Source of the DNA: Pontibacter sp. FD36
Lineage (GTDB): Bacteria; Bacteroidota; Bacteroidia; Cytophagales; Hymenobacteraceae
Direction: 5' to 3'
Assembly (NCBI RefSeq): GCF_015686655.1
Contig: NZ_JADPMP010000005.1
Location: 62,001 to 126,000 of the forward strand
DNA length: 64,000 nucleotides
Of this stretch, positions 25,074-34,275 are shown one piece after another; positions within the stretch are counted from its first letter, which is position 1; the number at the start of each line of letters is the position of its first letter. The notes beneath the pieces are model-generated. The model made no database searches and was not told the origin of the DNA. It was given only the letters and a program-made list of their open reading frames with translations. Position numbers and translations under genes: made by a program.

Positions 25074-27332
25074 TTAATGTGTTTTAAGGGTTTCTACCAG
25101 TTCCATGTCGATGGTGCGCTCGGCCATGTTGGCGCTTACGATCTCGACCATCACCTCGTCACCAAACGAGATAATACGTTTCGACTGACGACCAATGATG
25201 CGGTAGTTGTTGGCGTCCAGTTCGTAGTAGTCGTCGTTCAGACTCGACAGGCGCACCATACCTTCGCACTTGTTCTCTTCAATCTCCACAAATATACCCC
25301 ATTCTGTCACACCAGACACAATTCCTTTGTACTGATTGCCAATGGTGTCCTTCATGAACTCCACTTGCTTGTACTTAATGGAAGCACGCTCGGCATCGGC
25401 GGCACGTTTCTCCATTACTGAAGAATGGCGGCAGCGCTCTTCAAAAGCCTCTTTGTCCTCCGACTGACCACCGTCCAGATAATGCTGCAACAGGCGATGT
25501 GCCATCATATCCGGGTAACGGCGAATCGGCGACGTAAAGTGCGAGTAGTGATCGAACGCCAGACCGAAGTGCCCTTCGGGCTCGGTGCTATACTTGGCTT
25601 TGGCCATCGTACGGATCGCCAGGTTCTGCAGTACGCTCTGTTCCGGCTTGCCCTCGATTTCGTGTGTCAGGTTGTTCAGTTCCTCAGAGATATCTCCATC
25701 AGGGTCCACCTTATAGCCGAACTTGCGGGCGAAAACAGAGAACGTATTCAGTTTGTCGGGGTCTGGGGAGCCGTGCGTACGGTATACCATGGTCGGGCGC
25801 TTCTTGCCTTTGCCTTTGTTGTAGACAAACTCAGCCACCTTTTTGTTTGCCAACAGCATGAACTCTTCGATCAGCTTGTGGGCGTCTTTGCGCTCCTTCA
25901 CATAAATGGAAAGTGGCTTGCCGTTCTCATCCAGCTTGAACTTCACCTCCGTGGTTTCAAAGCTAATGGCGCCATTTTTAAAGCGCTTGGCCTGTAGTTT
26001 TTTGGCAATGTTGTTCAGGACATTGATCTCTTCAGCAAAGTCTCCCTCGCCTGTCTCAATACGTTCCTGCGCCTCTTCATAAGCAAAGCGGCGGTCAGAG
26101 TAGGTTACTGTGCGACCATACCAGGTATCGTACAGTTTACCGTTGTCGTCGATTTCAAACACTACCGAGAACGTGAATTTCTCTTCGTTTGGTCTGAGTG
26201 AGCAAAGGCCGTTTGAGAGCCTCTCAGGCAACATCGGGATGGTTCTATCCACAAGGTATACCGAAGTGGCTCTGTGGAAAGCCTCCTTCTCAAGTAGGCT
26301 GCGCGGGTGCACGTAGTGGGTCACGTCGGCAATGTGTACGCCGATTTCCCAGTTGCCATTCTCTAGTTTCTGTATGGAGAGGGCATCATCAAAGTCTTTG
26401 GCGTCAGCAGGGTCGATGGTGAAGGTAGTGACATCACGCATGTCGCGGCGCTTGGCAATTTCGCCTGCCGGTATCTTGTCTGAGATCTGATTGGCTTCTT
26501 CTTCCACAGCCTCCGGGAATTCAAACGGTAGTCCGAACTCGGCCATGATTGAGTGAATCTCCGCCTCATGCTCACCAGCCGGACCAAACACGCGAATCAC
26601 TTCGCCGGTCGGGTTCTTGCCCGGCTCCTTCGGCCATTCCACGATCTTCACCAGTACCTTGTCGCCAGCCTCTGCCCCGTTCAGGTTGCGTTCGCCTACA
26701 AACACGTCAAAGTATAGCTTCTTGAAGTCAGGGACTACGAAACCGAAGTTTTTGGAAAGCTCCATGATGCCTACCAGTTCGGTGCGGGAGCGCTCGAGCA
26801 CTTCCACCACAATGCCTTCGGCACGGCCTCCCTGCATGGTCGGCAATACTTCGACTTTCACGACGTCGCCGTCCATGGCATACTTTAGGTGCTCGCGGAA
26901 CACGCGCACATCGTCTTCTGTCTCTTCTGACACAATGTAGGCATACTTGCTGTTAGCCAGGTCCACGCGGCCTGTGATAATGTTGACACGCAGGTTGAGT
27001 TGGTACTTGTCGCCGTCTATCAGCAACAGTTTGTTCTCGCGCACCAAGTTCACTAGTATTCCCTGCAACTGGTCACGTCCTTTTTTGTCGACGATGCCTA
27101 GCTTGCGGGTAATCTGGCGCTGCGTGAACACTGTGTCAGGGCTGTTGGAGAACATCTCCAGCACGATGCCTTTGGCCGACTTATCTTTACCACCACCTCT
27201 GCGGTCGTCACCTCTGCGTGAATTGCTTCTGGCCGATGGTTCTCTTCTCGAAGACTCGCCTCTGCGGGAGCCGCCTTTTTCGTTGCGGCTGTCTTTATCT
27301 CTGCCGCTTTTGCTTGGTCTTTTACTTCTCAT
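25074..27332 (-). CDS. rnr: Ribonuclease R
   Basis: A 752-residue 3'-5' exoribonuclease (RNB family) that degrades structured RNA. After an unusual RS/RG-rich basic N-terminus (about 1-55) come cold-shock domains (about 60-240), the catalytic RNB domain and a C-terminal S1 domain (about 650-735). The RNB active-site aspartates are in ITIDPADAKDFDDALS-type sequence (TIDPADAKDFDDA at about 302-314). It ends after the S1 domain without the lysine-rich tail of Escherichia coli RNase R. The basic low-complexity end has moved to the N-terminus. Followed by the prenyl synthase in a tight operon. Confidence 0.95.
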   Translation of the reverse strand: MRSKRPSKSGRDKDSRNEKGGSRRGESSRREPSARSNSRRGDDRRGGGKDKSAKGIVLEMFSNSPDTVFTQRQITRKLGIVDKKGRDQLQGILVNLVRENKLLLIDGDKYQLNLRVNIITGRVDLANSKYAYIVSEETEDDVRVFREHLKYAMDGDVVKVEVLPTMQGGRAEGIVVEVLERSRTELVGIMELSKNFGFVVPDFKKLYFDVFVGERNLNGAEAGDKVLVKIVEWPKEPGKNPTGEVIRVFGPAGEHEAEIHSIMAEFGLPFEFPEAVEEEANQISDKIPAGEIAKRRDMRDVTTFTIDPADAKDFDDALSIQKLENGNWEIGVHIADVTHYVHPRSLLEKEAFHRATSVYLVDRTIPMLPERLSNGLCSLRPNEEKFTFSVVFEIDDNGKLYDTWYGRTVTYSDRRFAYEEAQERIETGEGDFAEEINVLNNIAKKLQAKRFKNGAISFETTEVKFKLDENGKPLSIYVKERKDAHKLIEEFMLLANKKVAEFVYNKGKGKKRPTMVYRTHGSPDPDKLNTFSVFARKFGYKVDPDGDISEELNNLTHEIEGKPEQSVLQNLAIRTMAKAKYSTEPEGHFGLAFDHYSHFTSPIRRYPDMMAHRLLQHYLDGGQSEDKEAFEERCRHSSVMEKRAADAERASIKYKQVEFMKDTIGNQYKGIVSGVTEWGIFVEIEENKCEGMVRLSSLNDDYYELDANNYRIIGRQSKRIISFGDEVMVEIVSANMAERTIDMELVETLKTH

Positions 27333-27520
27333 GTATCTTCTTTCTATTGGCCGGTACAGGTATACCGCACTTCAGGCCATTGCAATCATTGGTTGTAATA
27401 GTTTAGCCTCTATACGCCCACAAGGCAGACTAAGGTTAAACCCAACTCAATTTCAGGTGAATTTATAGAGAAAAGTCTATATATGGGCTATATAGGTAGG
27501 TATATTAATCCTGATAGGGG

Positions 27521-29356
27521 CTATATCTGATAGTGCGCTATACCTGATTGCAGAGTTGCTCGCTTCTCCTGCGCCGCCATAATGGCCTCGGGCTCACCAC
27601 TAGGTATAGCCTGTAGCAAGGCTCGGGTATAATCGTGCTGCGGGTTCTGGAAGAGTTGTGTAGGTATACCCTGCTCCACTAGGCGCCCCTCGTGCATCAC
27701 CAATATGCGGTCAGCCATGTGTTTGGCCACGGCCAGGTCATGGGTGATGAAGAGGTAGGTCATGTTGAAATCGCGCTTGAGTTCGTTGAGCAAATTGAGG
27801 ACCTGCGCCTGCACTGACACATCCAGCGCCGACACTGATTCGTCGCAAATCAACAATTTGGGTTGCAGTGCCAGGGCCCGTGCAATGGCGATGCGCTGTC
27901 GTTGCCCGCCCGAAAAGGCCTGTGGATAACGCTGCGCGTGCTCGGCCATAAGACCTACTTTCTCAAGCAGTTCCACCATCTTCAAACGGCGTTCCTTGTC
28001 GCTCCCGTGCAGTTTATGCACACGCATTGGCTCCAGGATAGCTTCGCCTACGGTATGCATGGGGTTGAGCGAGGTATAGGGGTCCTGGAAAATCATCTGG
28101 AAATGGCGGCGGTTTTGGCGCAGGGTCTCCGCATTCATACTGGCGATATCCGTTTCCTCAAATAGCACGCTCCCTGCCGTAGGCTCCACCAGTCGCAAGA
28201 TAGCCCGCCCTAGCGTCGTCTTGCCACTCCCCGACTCGCCAACCAATGCAATCGTTTCGCCGTGCTTCACTTCAAAGCTCACCCCGTCCACGGCTTTTAC
28301 ATGACCTGTGGTGCGGGAAAAGATTCCTTTCTTTATCGGGAAATGCACCTGCAGGTCCTGCACCTGCAGCAATGGGGGTCTCTGGCTATTGTCACGCTGT
28401 TGTTTTATATCTGAGACCGTCCCTACATAAGCATTCACCACATCCACCAATGACGGTTCGTATACCTGCGGCTGCTTCTCGCGAACGTTACCTTGCGCAT
28501 CCTCCTCCATGAAATCAGCCACCGTCGGCAGTTTGGCTTGCGACTTGATGCGCAGTGTGGGGCGGCAGGCCAACAGGCCTTTGGTATAGGGGTGCTGCGG
28601 GTTGGTAAAGATATCGAGCACTTTGCCCTGCTCTACAATACGGCCTTTGTACATCACCAGCACCCGGTCGGCTACTTCGGCCACTACGCCTAAGTCGTGG
28701 CTAATGAATAGCACTGTCATGTTTTGCTTCACCCGCAGTTCGTCAATCAAGGAGAGCATGCGGGCCTGCACTGTTACGTCCAACGCAGTGGTTGGCTCGT
28801 CGGCTATCAGGATAGCGGGCTCACAGGCCATGGCCATGGCAATCATGACACGTTGCTTCTGCCCGCCCGAAATCTGATGTGGATAACTATCGTAAATTTG
28901 CCCGGGCCTCGGAAGCTTAGCTTGCTCAAAAAGATGTAATACACGTTCCTTTGCCTCTTTTTTAGAAATTTTCAGGTGCCACAGGAGTACCTCCGCCACC
29001 TGTTGTCCACAGGTATAGACGGGGTTGAGCGACGACATCGGGTCCTGAAAAATCATCCCCATCTCACGCCCTCGGATTTGTTGCAACTGCTTTTCGGCTA
29101 ACTGCAGCAAGTCCACCTCCCCAAGGCACTGCGACTGAAAAACCGCCTTCCCTCCTACCTGCGCATTCGAGTCGAGCAGTTGCATCAGCGACAATGCCGT
29201 CACTGTCTTTCCTGATCCCGATTCACCAACAATCGCTACTGCCTCCCCTGCATATACTGTAAAAGAAACTCCTTCCACCGCGTGCACTATACCTTGGCGT
29301 GTAGTGAAAGTAGTTTTCAGATCCGTGACCTGCAGTATAGGCGTAGGTATAGACAA
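27521..29356 (-). CDS. Fused oligopeptide ABC transporter ATPase (OppD-OppF type)
   Basis: A 611-residue protein with two complete ABC ATPase domains joined, as in YejF or GsiA. The first has GESGSGKT (about 43-50), ISGGQKQR and [11 protein letters not shown]. The second has [10 protein letters not shown] (about 353-362), FSGGQRQR and [11 protein letters not shown]. Each is followed by an oligopeptide-transport C-terminal extension (P-Y-T-K-G-L-L and Y-T-R-A-L-L). No permease or substrate-binding gene adjoins it, so it must serve a transporter encoded elsewhere. No ATG fits the N-terminus; TTG 29356 is the assumed start. Confidence 0.88.
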   Translation of the reverse strand: MSIPTPILQVTDLKTTFTTRQGIVHAVEGVSFTVYAGEAVAIVGESGSGKTVTALSLMQLLDSNAQVGGKAVFQSQCLGEVDLLQLAEKQLQQIRGREMGMIFQDPMSSLNPVYTCGQQVAEVLLWHLKISKKEAKERVLHLFEQAKLPRPGQIYDSYPHQISGGQKQRVMIAMAMACEPAILIADEPTTALDVTVQARMLSLIDELRVKQNMTVLFISHDLGVVAEVADRVLVMYKGRIVEQGKVLDIFTNPQHPYTKGLLACRPTLRIKSQAKLPTVADFMEEDAQGNVREKQPQVYEPSLVDVVNAYVGTVSDIKQQRDNSQRPPLLQVQDLQVHFPIKKGIFSRTTGHVKAVDGVSFEVKHGETIALVGESGSGKTTLGRAILRLVEPTAGSVLFEETDIASMNAETLRQNRRHFQMIFQDPYTSLNPMHTVGEAILEPMRVHKLHGSDKERRLKMVELLEKVGLMAEHAQRYPQAFSGGQRQRIAIARALALQPKLLICDESVSALDVSVQAQVLNLLNELKRDFNMTYLFITHDLAVAKHMADRILVMHEGRLVEQGIPTQLFQNPQHDYTRALLQAIPSGEPEAIMAAQEKRATLQSGIAHYQI

Positions 29357-29463
29357 AGGTATAGGAATAAGGTGCTTCTGGTAAAAATAACCTTTTTTGA
29401 ATGATTGCGATATCTTTCTTGTTTTCGTTTTTCGCAGTACATTTAAGATTGACGCTAAAACAT

Positions 29464-30126
29464 ATGAAAAACACTTCTGAAAACACGCTTACAGGTAACA
29501 GTACCTCTACTGAAACAAATACTAAAAGCACCATCATTTGGGATCTTGGCGCTGTGCTGATCGATTGGAACCCCCATCACCTCTACCGCAAAATATTCGA
29601 TGACGAAGCACAAATGCTGCACTTCCTGGAGAATGTCTGCACGTTTGAGTGGAACGAAGAACAGGATGGTGGCCGCACCATAAAGGAAGCCGATGAATAC
29701 CTGATCGCAAAACATCCAGAGCACGAAGAGTATATCAGAGCCTACTACGGTCGCTGGGAAGAAATGCTGGGTGGCCCGATTGAAGGCACTGTCGAGATTT
29801 TCCGAGAGATGAAGAACCGTGGTGAACACAAGTTTTACGCCCTCACCAACTGGTCAGCGGAGCTCTTCCCAATTGCGCTGGAGCGCTATGACTTCCTAAG
29901 TTGGTTCGATGGGATTGTTGTTTCGGGTGCTGAGAAAGACCGCAAGCCCAATCACAGCTTTTACCATACCTTGCTCAACAGGTATAAGGTGCAGCCTAAT
30001 GAAGCACTTTTCATTGATGACAACCTGCGCAATATCAAAGCTGCCGAGCAATTAGGAATTGAGTCGATCCATTTCACCTCACCGGAGGATTTAAGGGAAA
30101 GACTGGAGCGGTTGGGTATCTTATAG
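29464..30126 (+). CDS. HAD-superfamily hydrolase (YihX-like)
   Basis: 220 aa from ATG 29464. An upstream ATG at 29401 adds 21 residues that look non-conserved. Class IA HAD phosphatase-type fold. Motif I is WDLGAVLIDW, with the nucleophilic Asp followed by L-G instead of D, a feature of the YihX subgroup. Motif II is ALTNWS, motif III includes K in KDRKPNH, and motif IV is FIDDNLRNI. A small cap occupies about 45-110. A sugar-phosphate phosphatase role is possible but not specified. It is divergent from the Opp-type gene and ends at a shared terminator. Confidence 0.85.
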   Translation: MKNTSENTLTGNSTSTETNTKSTIIWDLGAVLIDWNPHHLYRKIFDDEAQMLHFLENVCTFEWNEEQDGGRTIKEADEYLIAKHPEHEEYIRAYYGRWEEMLGGPIEGTVEIFREMKNRGEHKFYALTNWSAELFPIALERYDFLSWFDGIVVSGAEKDRKPNHSFYHTLLNRYKVQPNEALFIDDNLRNIKAAEQLGIESIHFTSPEDLRERLERLGIL

Positions 30127-30150
30127 TACCTTCTTTTTGTAACAATAAAA

Positions 30151-30188
30151 AGAGGCGGCTGCTCCACATGGAACAGCCGCCTCTCTGT
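30151..30188. terminator. Bidirectional terminator between HAD gene and lspA
   Basis: AGAGGCGGCTG ... CAGCCGCCTCT with an inner TCC/GGA extension and a loop ACAT, flanked by A-rich and T-rich ends. It separates two converging genes. The loop region TGCTCCACATGGAACA resembles a ParB site at 14 of 16 positions, probably by chance. Confidence 0.85.
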
Positions 30189-30205
30189 TTACTTATACCT
30201 ATACC

Positions 30206-30826
30206 TTAGAATCCCTGTTGCTCAGCCGCTGGTTGCTTAGCCGGCTCGTCATAATGTGCGAAGAAGCGCTTCTGGTTAAAGAGGATGATCAGCACACCAA
30301 TGAAGATAGCCGAGTCTGCTACATTAAAGATTGGCCATAAGGACATAGGTTTGCCGCCTAAAATCGGAACCCAATTCGGAACGATACCTTCCCAGATATC
30401 AAAATAGAACATATCGATTACCTGCCCATGGAACCACGGCGTTGGGGATCCATAAGGATGGTTATCAAACAACACACCGTAGAAAGTACTGTCAATCAAG
30501 TTGCCGATGGCGCCGCCCAGAATCAGGCCAATGCACCAGATTAAACCTTTCGGTGCTTTCGTCTGGACAAGGTGATAAATGTAATAGGCAATACCAAATA
30601 CCGCTACCAAGCGGAATAATGACAAAATCAGCTTGCCATAGTCAGAGCCGAGCTGCACGCCGAAAGCCATACCTGGGTTCAGGGTATAGTGCAGTTTCAG
30701 CCAATCGCCCAGGAGCACGATTTCGCCTGGCATACCCATTTCCATGTTGTAATGCACGATAAGCTTCACAGCTTGGTCGATGATGATGACAATCAGGGCC
30801 ACCAGGTAGTACTTCCAATATTTCAT
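30206..30826 (-). CDS. lspA: Lipoprotein signal peptidase (signal peptidase II)
   Basis: Inner-membrane aspartyl protease that removes lipoprotein signal peptides. 206 aa with four helices. The conserved catalytic pair is visible in the segments GAIGNLIDS and FNVADSAIFIGV. N-terminal VIIIDQAVKLIV has the family D-Q-x-x-K pattern. Length is larger than the typical 160-170 because of an insertion between helices 3 and 4 (PYGSPTPWFHGQVIDMFYFDIW), normal in Bacteroidota. It lies downstream of ileS, an arrangement also seen in other bacteria. Confidence 0.94.
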   Translation of the reverse strand: MKYWKYYLVALIVIIIDQAVKLIVHYNMEMGMPGEIVLLGDWLKLHYTLNPGMAFGVQLGSDYGKLILSLFRLVAVFGIAYYIYHLVQTKAPKGLIWCIGLILGGAIGNLIDSTFYGVLFDNHPYGSPTPWFHGQVIDMFYFDIWEGIVPNWVPILGGKPMSLWPIFNVADSAIFIGVLIILFNQKRFFAHYDEPAKQPAAEQQGF

Positions 30827-30886
30827 GTTTCGTCAATTAGGCTGCAGTAAGTTTATTCGTCACTGCAGGATAAAGGTATAAGGTAT

Positions 30887-30917
30887 AGCCCTAGCCATTT
30901 ATACAGCTAGGGCTTTT
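30887..30917. terminator. Hairpin between ileS and lspA
   Basis: AGCCCTAGC ... GCTAGGGCTTTT, a 9-bp stem. The T run lies on the plus strand, so on the minus strand it may only attenuate between ileS and lspA. Confidence 0.5.
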
Positions 30918-30920
30918 GAT

Positions 30921-33900
30921 TTATGCAACTATCGCTTCGGTGCGAATGCGGATATTCACTTGGTAATCATCCACCTCCAAGATAGTGCCATCTACCACAT
31001 TGTCAGCCAGTTCAAGGCTCAATGCCTGTGTTTCGGCCTGAATGTAGTCGCGGAAGTTTTCCACAGCGGCGTTTACCTCTGGTACCGAGGCCTGCAGCAC
31101 GATGTGTATCTTGTCCTGCACCTCTAGGTTGCTGTCTTTGCGCAGATTCTGAATACGGTTTACCAGTTCGCGGGCGATGCCTTCCTGTTTCAACTCTTCA
31201 GTGATAGTCACGTCTAGCGCCACGGTCAGCTTGCCTTCGCTTGCTACCAACCAGCCCGGGATGTCCTCCGAAGAGATTTCCACGTCTTCCGGCGTCAATA
31301 CGGCGGTTTCCTCGTCGCTTATCTGCAGTTCTATACCTCCCTCACGCTCCAGGTGCGCGATGTCGTCCTGATTCATTTGCTGCACGGCCGCAGCCACCAG
31401 CTTCATCTTCGGACCAAATACCTGACCCAGTTTTTTGAAGTTCGGCTTGATCTTCTTCACGAGAATGCCCGACGTATCGTCAATGTACTCCACATGCTTG
31501 ATGTTCACCTCACTCATGATCAGGTCTTCCACCGCCTGAATTTGCTGACGCGTCTTATCATTAAGCACAGGTATCAGGATACGCCGCAGCGGCTGACGCA
31601 CCTTGATGAAGTGCTTCTTGCGCAACGAGTGTACCAGCGACGAGATGGTTTGGGCCAGCGCCATACGCTCTTCCAAATCCTTGTCGATGGCCGTGTGTTC
31701 TACTTCTGGATAATAAGCCAAATGCACCGATTCCTCTTTGTGCTTGCCGCTCACCGCATTCAGGTCGCGGTAGAGTTGCTCGGCGTAGAACGGCGCGATA
31801 GGCGACGCCAGTTTGGCGATGGTCTCCAAACAGGTATAGAGTGTCTGGTAAGCGGCCATTTTGTCTTCGTTGTACTCGCCTTTCCAGAAACGCTTGCGGT
31901 TCAAGCGCACGTACCAGTTGCTCAGGTCGTCCACCACAAAATCTTGTATCGCACGAGCGGCACGAGTCGGGTCGTAGTCTTCTAGGAAAGTATCTACGTC
32001 GGCAACTAATGTGTTCAGCTTCGAGATAATCCAGCGGTCGCTTTCTGTTCTGCGCTCCAATGGCACTTCGTCCTCGGCGAACGTGAAGTTGTCCAGGTTG
32101 GCATATAGCGCGAAGAAAGAGTAGGTATTCTGCAGCGTACCGAAGAAACGGCGCTGTGTCTCTACCACACCCTCCGGGTTGAACTTCAGGTTGTCCCAAG
32201 GCGGCGCATTGGCAATCATGTACCAGCGCACAGCGTCCGGGCCGTACTTGCCGATCATCTCGAACGGGTCGATGGCATTGCCAAGGCGCTTGCTCATCTT
32301 GTTGCCATTCTTGTCGAGCACCAGACCGTTGGCGATTACGTTCTTGTAGGCCACGCTGTCTTCCAGCATTACAGCCAGTGCGTGCAGCGTAAAGAACCAG
32401 CCGCGCGTCTGGTCAACACCCTCGGCAATGTAGTCGGCCGGGAAGTTCTGTTCGAATATTTCCTTGTTCTCCAGCGGGTAGTGCCACTGTGCATAAGGCA
32501 TGGCGCCCGAGTCGAACCAAACGTCGATCAGGTCTGTCTCTCTGTGCATTGGCTTTCCGGAGTGGCTCACCAGCACGATGTTGTCCACATACGGACGGTG
32601 CAGGTCGTTTATCTCCACGGAAGCCTCCATAAAGCCAGCGTCCACGGCACGGTCTATCTCGTCGCTTAGTTGCTGGATAGAGCCAATGCAGATCTCCTCC
32701 TCGCCGTCCTCTGTTCTCCAGATAGGCAGCGGCGTACCCCAGTAGCGCGAGCGCGACAGGTTCCAGTCCACCAGATTCTCGAGCCAGTTACCGAAACGGC
32801 CTGTACCTGTTGACTCCGGTTTCCAGTTGATGGTCTTGTTGAGCTCAATCAGTCTATCCTTTACAGCAGTGGTCTTGATGAACCAGCTATCCAGCGGATA
32901 GTAAAGCACCGGCTTATCAGTTCTCCAGCAATGCGGGTAGGTGTGCTCGTATTTCTCTACTTTAAAGGCTCTGCCCTCTTCTTTCAGTTTGATGGCAATC
33001 AGGACGTCGGTCGGCTTGTAATCAGCGGCCGACTCGTCCTCGCCTGTGTAGTTCTTCACGTACATGCCCGCAAAGTCGGTTACTTCCTTCACGAAGCGTC
33101 CTTGCTTGTCCACGAGCGGCGATGGCTTGCCGTTCTCGTCCTCTACCAACAGTGCAGGTATGTCGTTCTGGGCAGCTACCCTAAAGTCATCCGAACCGAA
33201 CGTTGGCGAGATGTGTACGATACCCGTACCGTCTTCCGTCGTCACGAAATCGCCTACCACTACGCGGAAAGCGGGCTTTTCTGGCTGCACGTATGGCATC
33301 AGCTGGTGATACTCCACCCCTGCCAAATCGGCACCGATAAACTCTTCAACTATCTTGTAAGGAATCAGCTTATCGCCCGAGCTATACTCTGTCAACGGAA
33401 TGCCGTCTGCCTTCGGATTGAAGAAGCGGCTCACGAGGTCCTTGGCCAGAATCACCGAAATCGGCTCGTAGGTATAGGGGTTGTAGGTACGCACTTTCAC
33501 GTACTTAATGCCTTTGCCCACCGCCAAGGCAGTGTTCGCAGGAAGCGTCCAAGGGGTGGTCGTCCAAGCTAAGAAGAACACTTTTTCCTCCTCGTACTCG
33601 AACAGGAACATGTTGCGGGTGATTTTCTTCACCTCGAACTGCGCCACAATGGTCGTATCCTTCACCATCTTGTAGCAACCCGGCTGGTTGAGTTCGTGCG
33701 AGCTCAAACCCGTGCCTGCGCCCGGCGAGTATGGCTGGATGGTGTAACCCTTGTATAAAAAGCCTTTGTCGTACAGGCGCTTCAAAAGGGCCCATATCGA
33801 CTCGATGTATTCGTTCTCGAAGGTGATGTACGGATTGTCAAGGTCCACCCAGTAGCCCATCTTCTCGGTCAGGTCGTCCCACTGGCTCTTGAAACGCATC

Positions 33901-34274
33901 ACCGTTTCGCGGCAGCGCTGGTTGTACTCCTCTACCGTTATCTTCTTGCCGATATCCTCTTTCGTGATACCCAGCTCCTTTTCTACCTGCAGTTCTACGG
34001 GCAGACCGTGCGTATCCCAGCCGCCTTTGCGGTTCACCTGAAAGCCTTTCAGGGTCTTGTAGCGGCAGAAAATGTCTTTCACGGCGCGGGCCATCACGTG
34101 GTGTATGCCCGGCGTACCGTTCGCCGACGGCGGTCCTTCATAAAACACGAAAGGCTTATGCCCCTCTCTTGTCGTAACTGACCGCTGGAAGATGTTGTGT
34201 TCTTTCCAGTATGCCAGTACATCTTCGCCTACTTTGGCGTAATTCAGATTTTTGTATTCGTTATACTTTGCCAT
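30921..34274 (-). CDS. ileS: Isoleucyl-tRNA synthetase
   Basis: Charges tRNA-Ile. About 1,117 aa from ATG 34274, one base beyond the stop of the MMPL gene (a GTG three codons earlier would overlap it). Class I signatures are GTPGIHHVMAR (HIGH equivalent) near residue 60 and KMSKRLGN near 680. An editing (CP1) domain separates them. The length above 1,100 and the GxHH form fit the longer, eukaryote-like IleS type that is typical of Bacteroidota and known for mupirocin tolerance in some bacteria; resistance here is only an inference. Probably translated with the MMPL gene. Confidence 0.95.
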   Translation of the reverse strand: MAKYNEYKNLNYAKVGEDVLAYWKEHNIFQRSVTTREGHKPFVFYEGPPSANGTPGIHHVMARAVKDIFCRYKTLKGFQVNRKGGWDTHGLPVELQVEKELGITKEDIGKKITVEEYNQRCRETVMRFKSQWDDLTEKMGYWVDLDNPYITFENEYIESIWALLKRLYDKGFLYKGYTIQPYSPGAGTGLSSHELNQPGCYKMVKDTTIVAQFEVKKITRNMFLFEYEEEKVFFLAWTTTPWTLPANTALAVGKGIKYVKVRTYNPYTYEPISVILAKDLVSRFFNPKADGIPLTEYSSGDKLIPYKIVEEFIGADLAGVEYHQLMPYVQPEKPAFRVVVGDFVTTEDGTGIVHISPTFGSDDFRVAAQNDIPALLVEDENGKPSPLVDKQGRFVKEVTDFAGMYVKNYTGEDESAADYKPTDVLIAIKLKEEGRAFKVEKYEHTYPHCWRTDKPVLYYPLDSWFIKTTAVKDRLIELNKTINWKPESTGTGRFGNWLENLVDWNLSRSRYWGTPLPIWRTEDGEEEICIGSIQQLSDEIDRAVDAGFMEASVEINDLHRPYVDNIVLVSHSGKPMHRETDLIDVWFDSGAMPYAQWHYPLENKEIFEQNFPADYIAEGVDQTRGWFFTLHALAVMLEDSVAYKNVIANGLVLDKNGNKMSKRLGNAIDPFEMIGKYGPDAVRWYMIANAPPWDNLKFNPEGVVETQRRFFGTLQNTYSFFALYANLDNFTFAEDEVPLERRTESDRWIISKLNTLVADVDTFLEDYDPTRAARAIQDFVVDDLSNWYVRLNRKRFWKGEYNEDKMAAYQTLYTCLETIAKLASPIAPFYAEQLYRDLNAVSGKHKEESVHLAYYPEVEHTAIDKDLEERMALAQTISSLVHSLRKKHFIKVRQPLRRILIPVLNDKTRQQIQAVEDLIMSEVNIKHVEYIDDTSGILVKKIKPNFKKLGQVFGPKMKLVAAAVQQMNQDDIAHLEREGGIELQISDEETAVLTPEDVEISSEDIPGWLVASEGKLTVALDVTITEELKQEGIARELVNRIQNLRKDSNLEVQDKIHIVLQASVPEVNAAVENFRDYIQAETQALSLELADNVVDGTILEVDDYQVNIRIRTEAIVA

Positions 34275-34275
34275 G

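Noticed and set aside
30159..30174. parS-like TGCTCCACATGGAACA
   Set aside because: It is the loop part of a terminator palindrome and mismatches the core at position 9.
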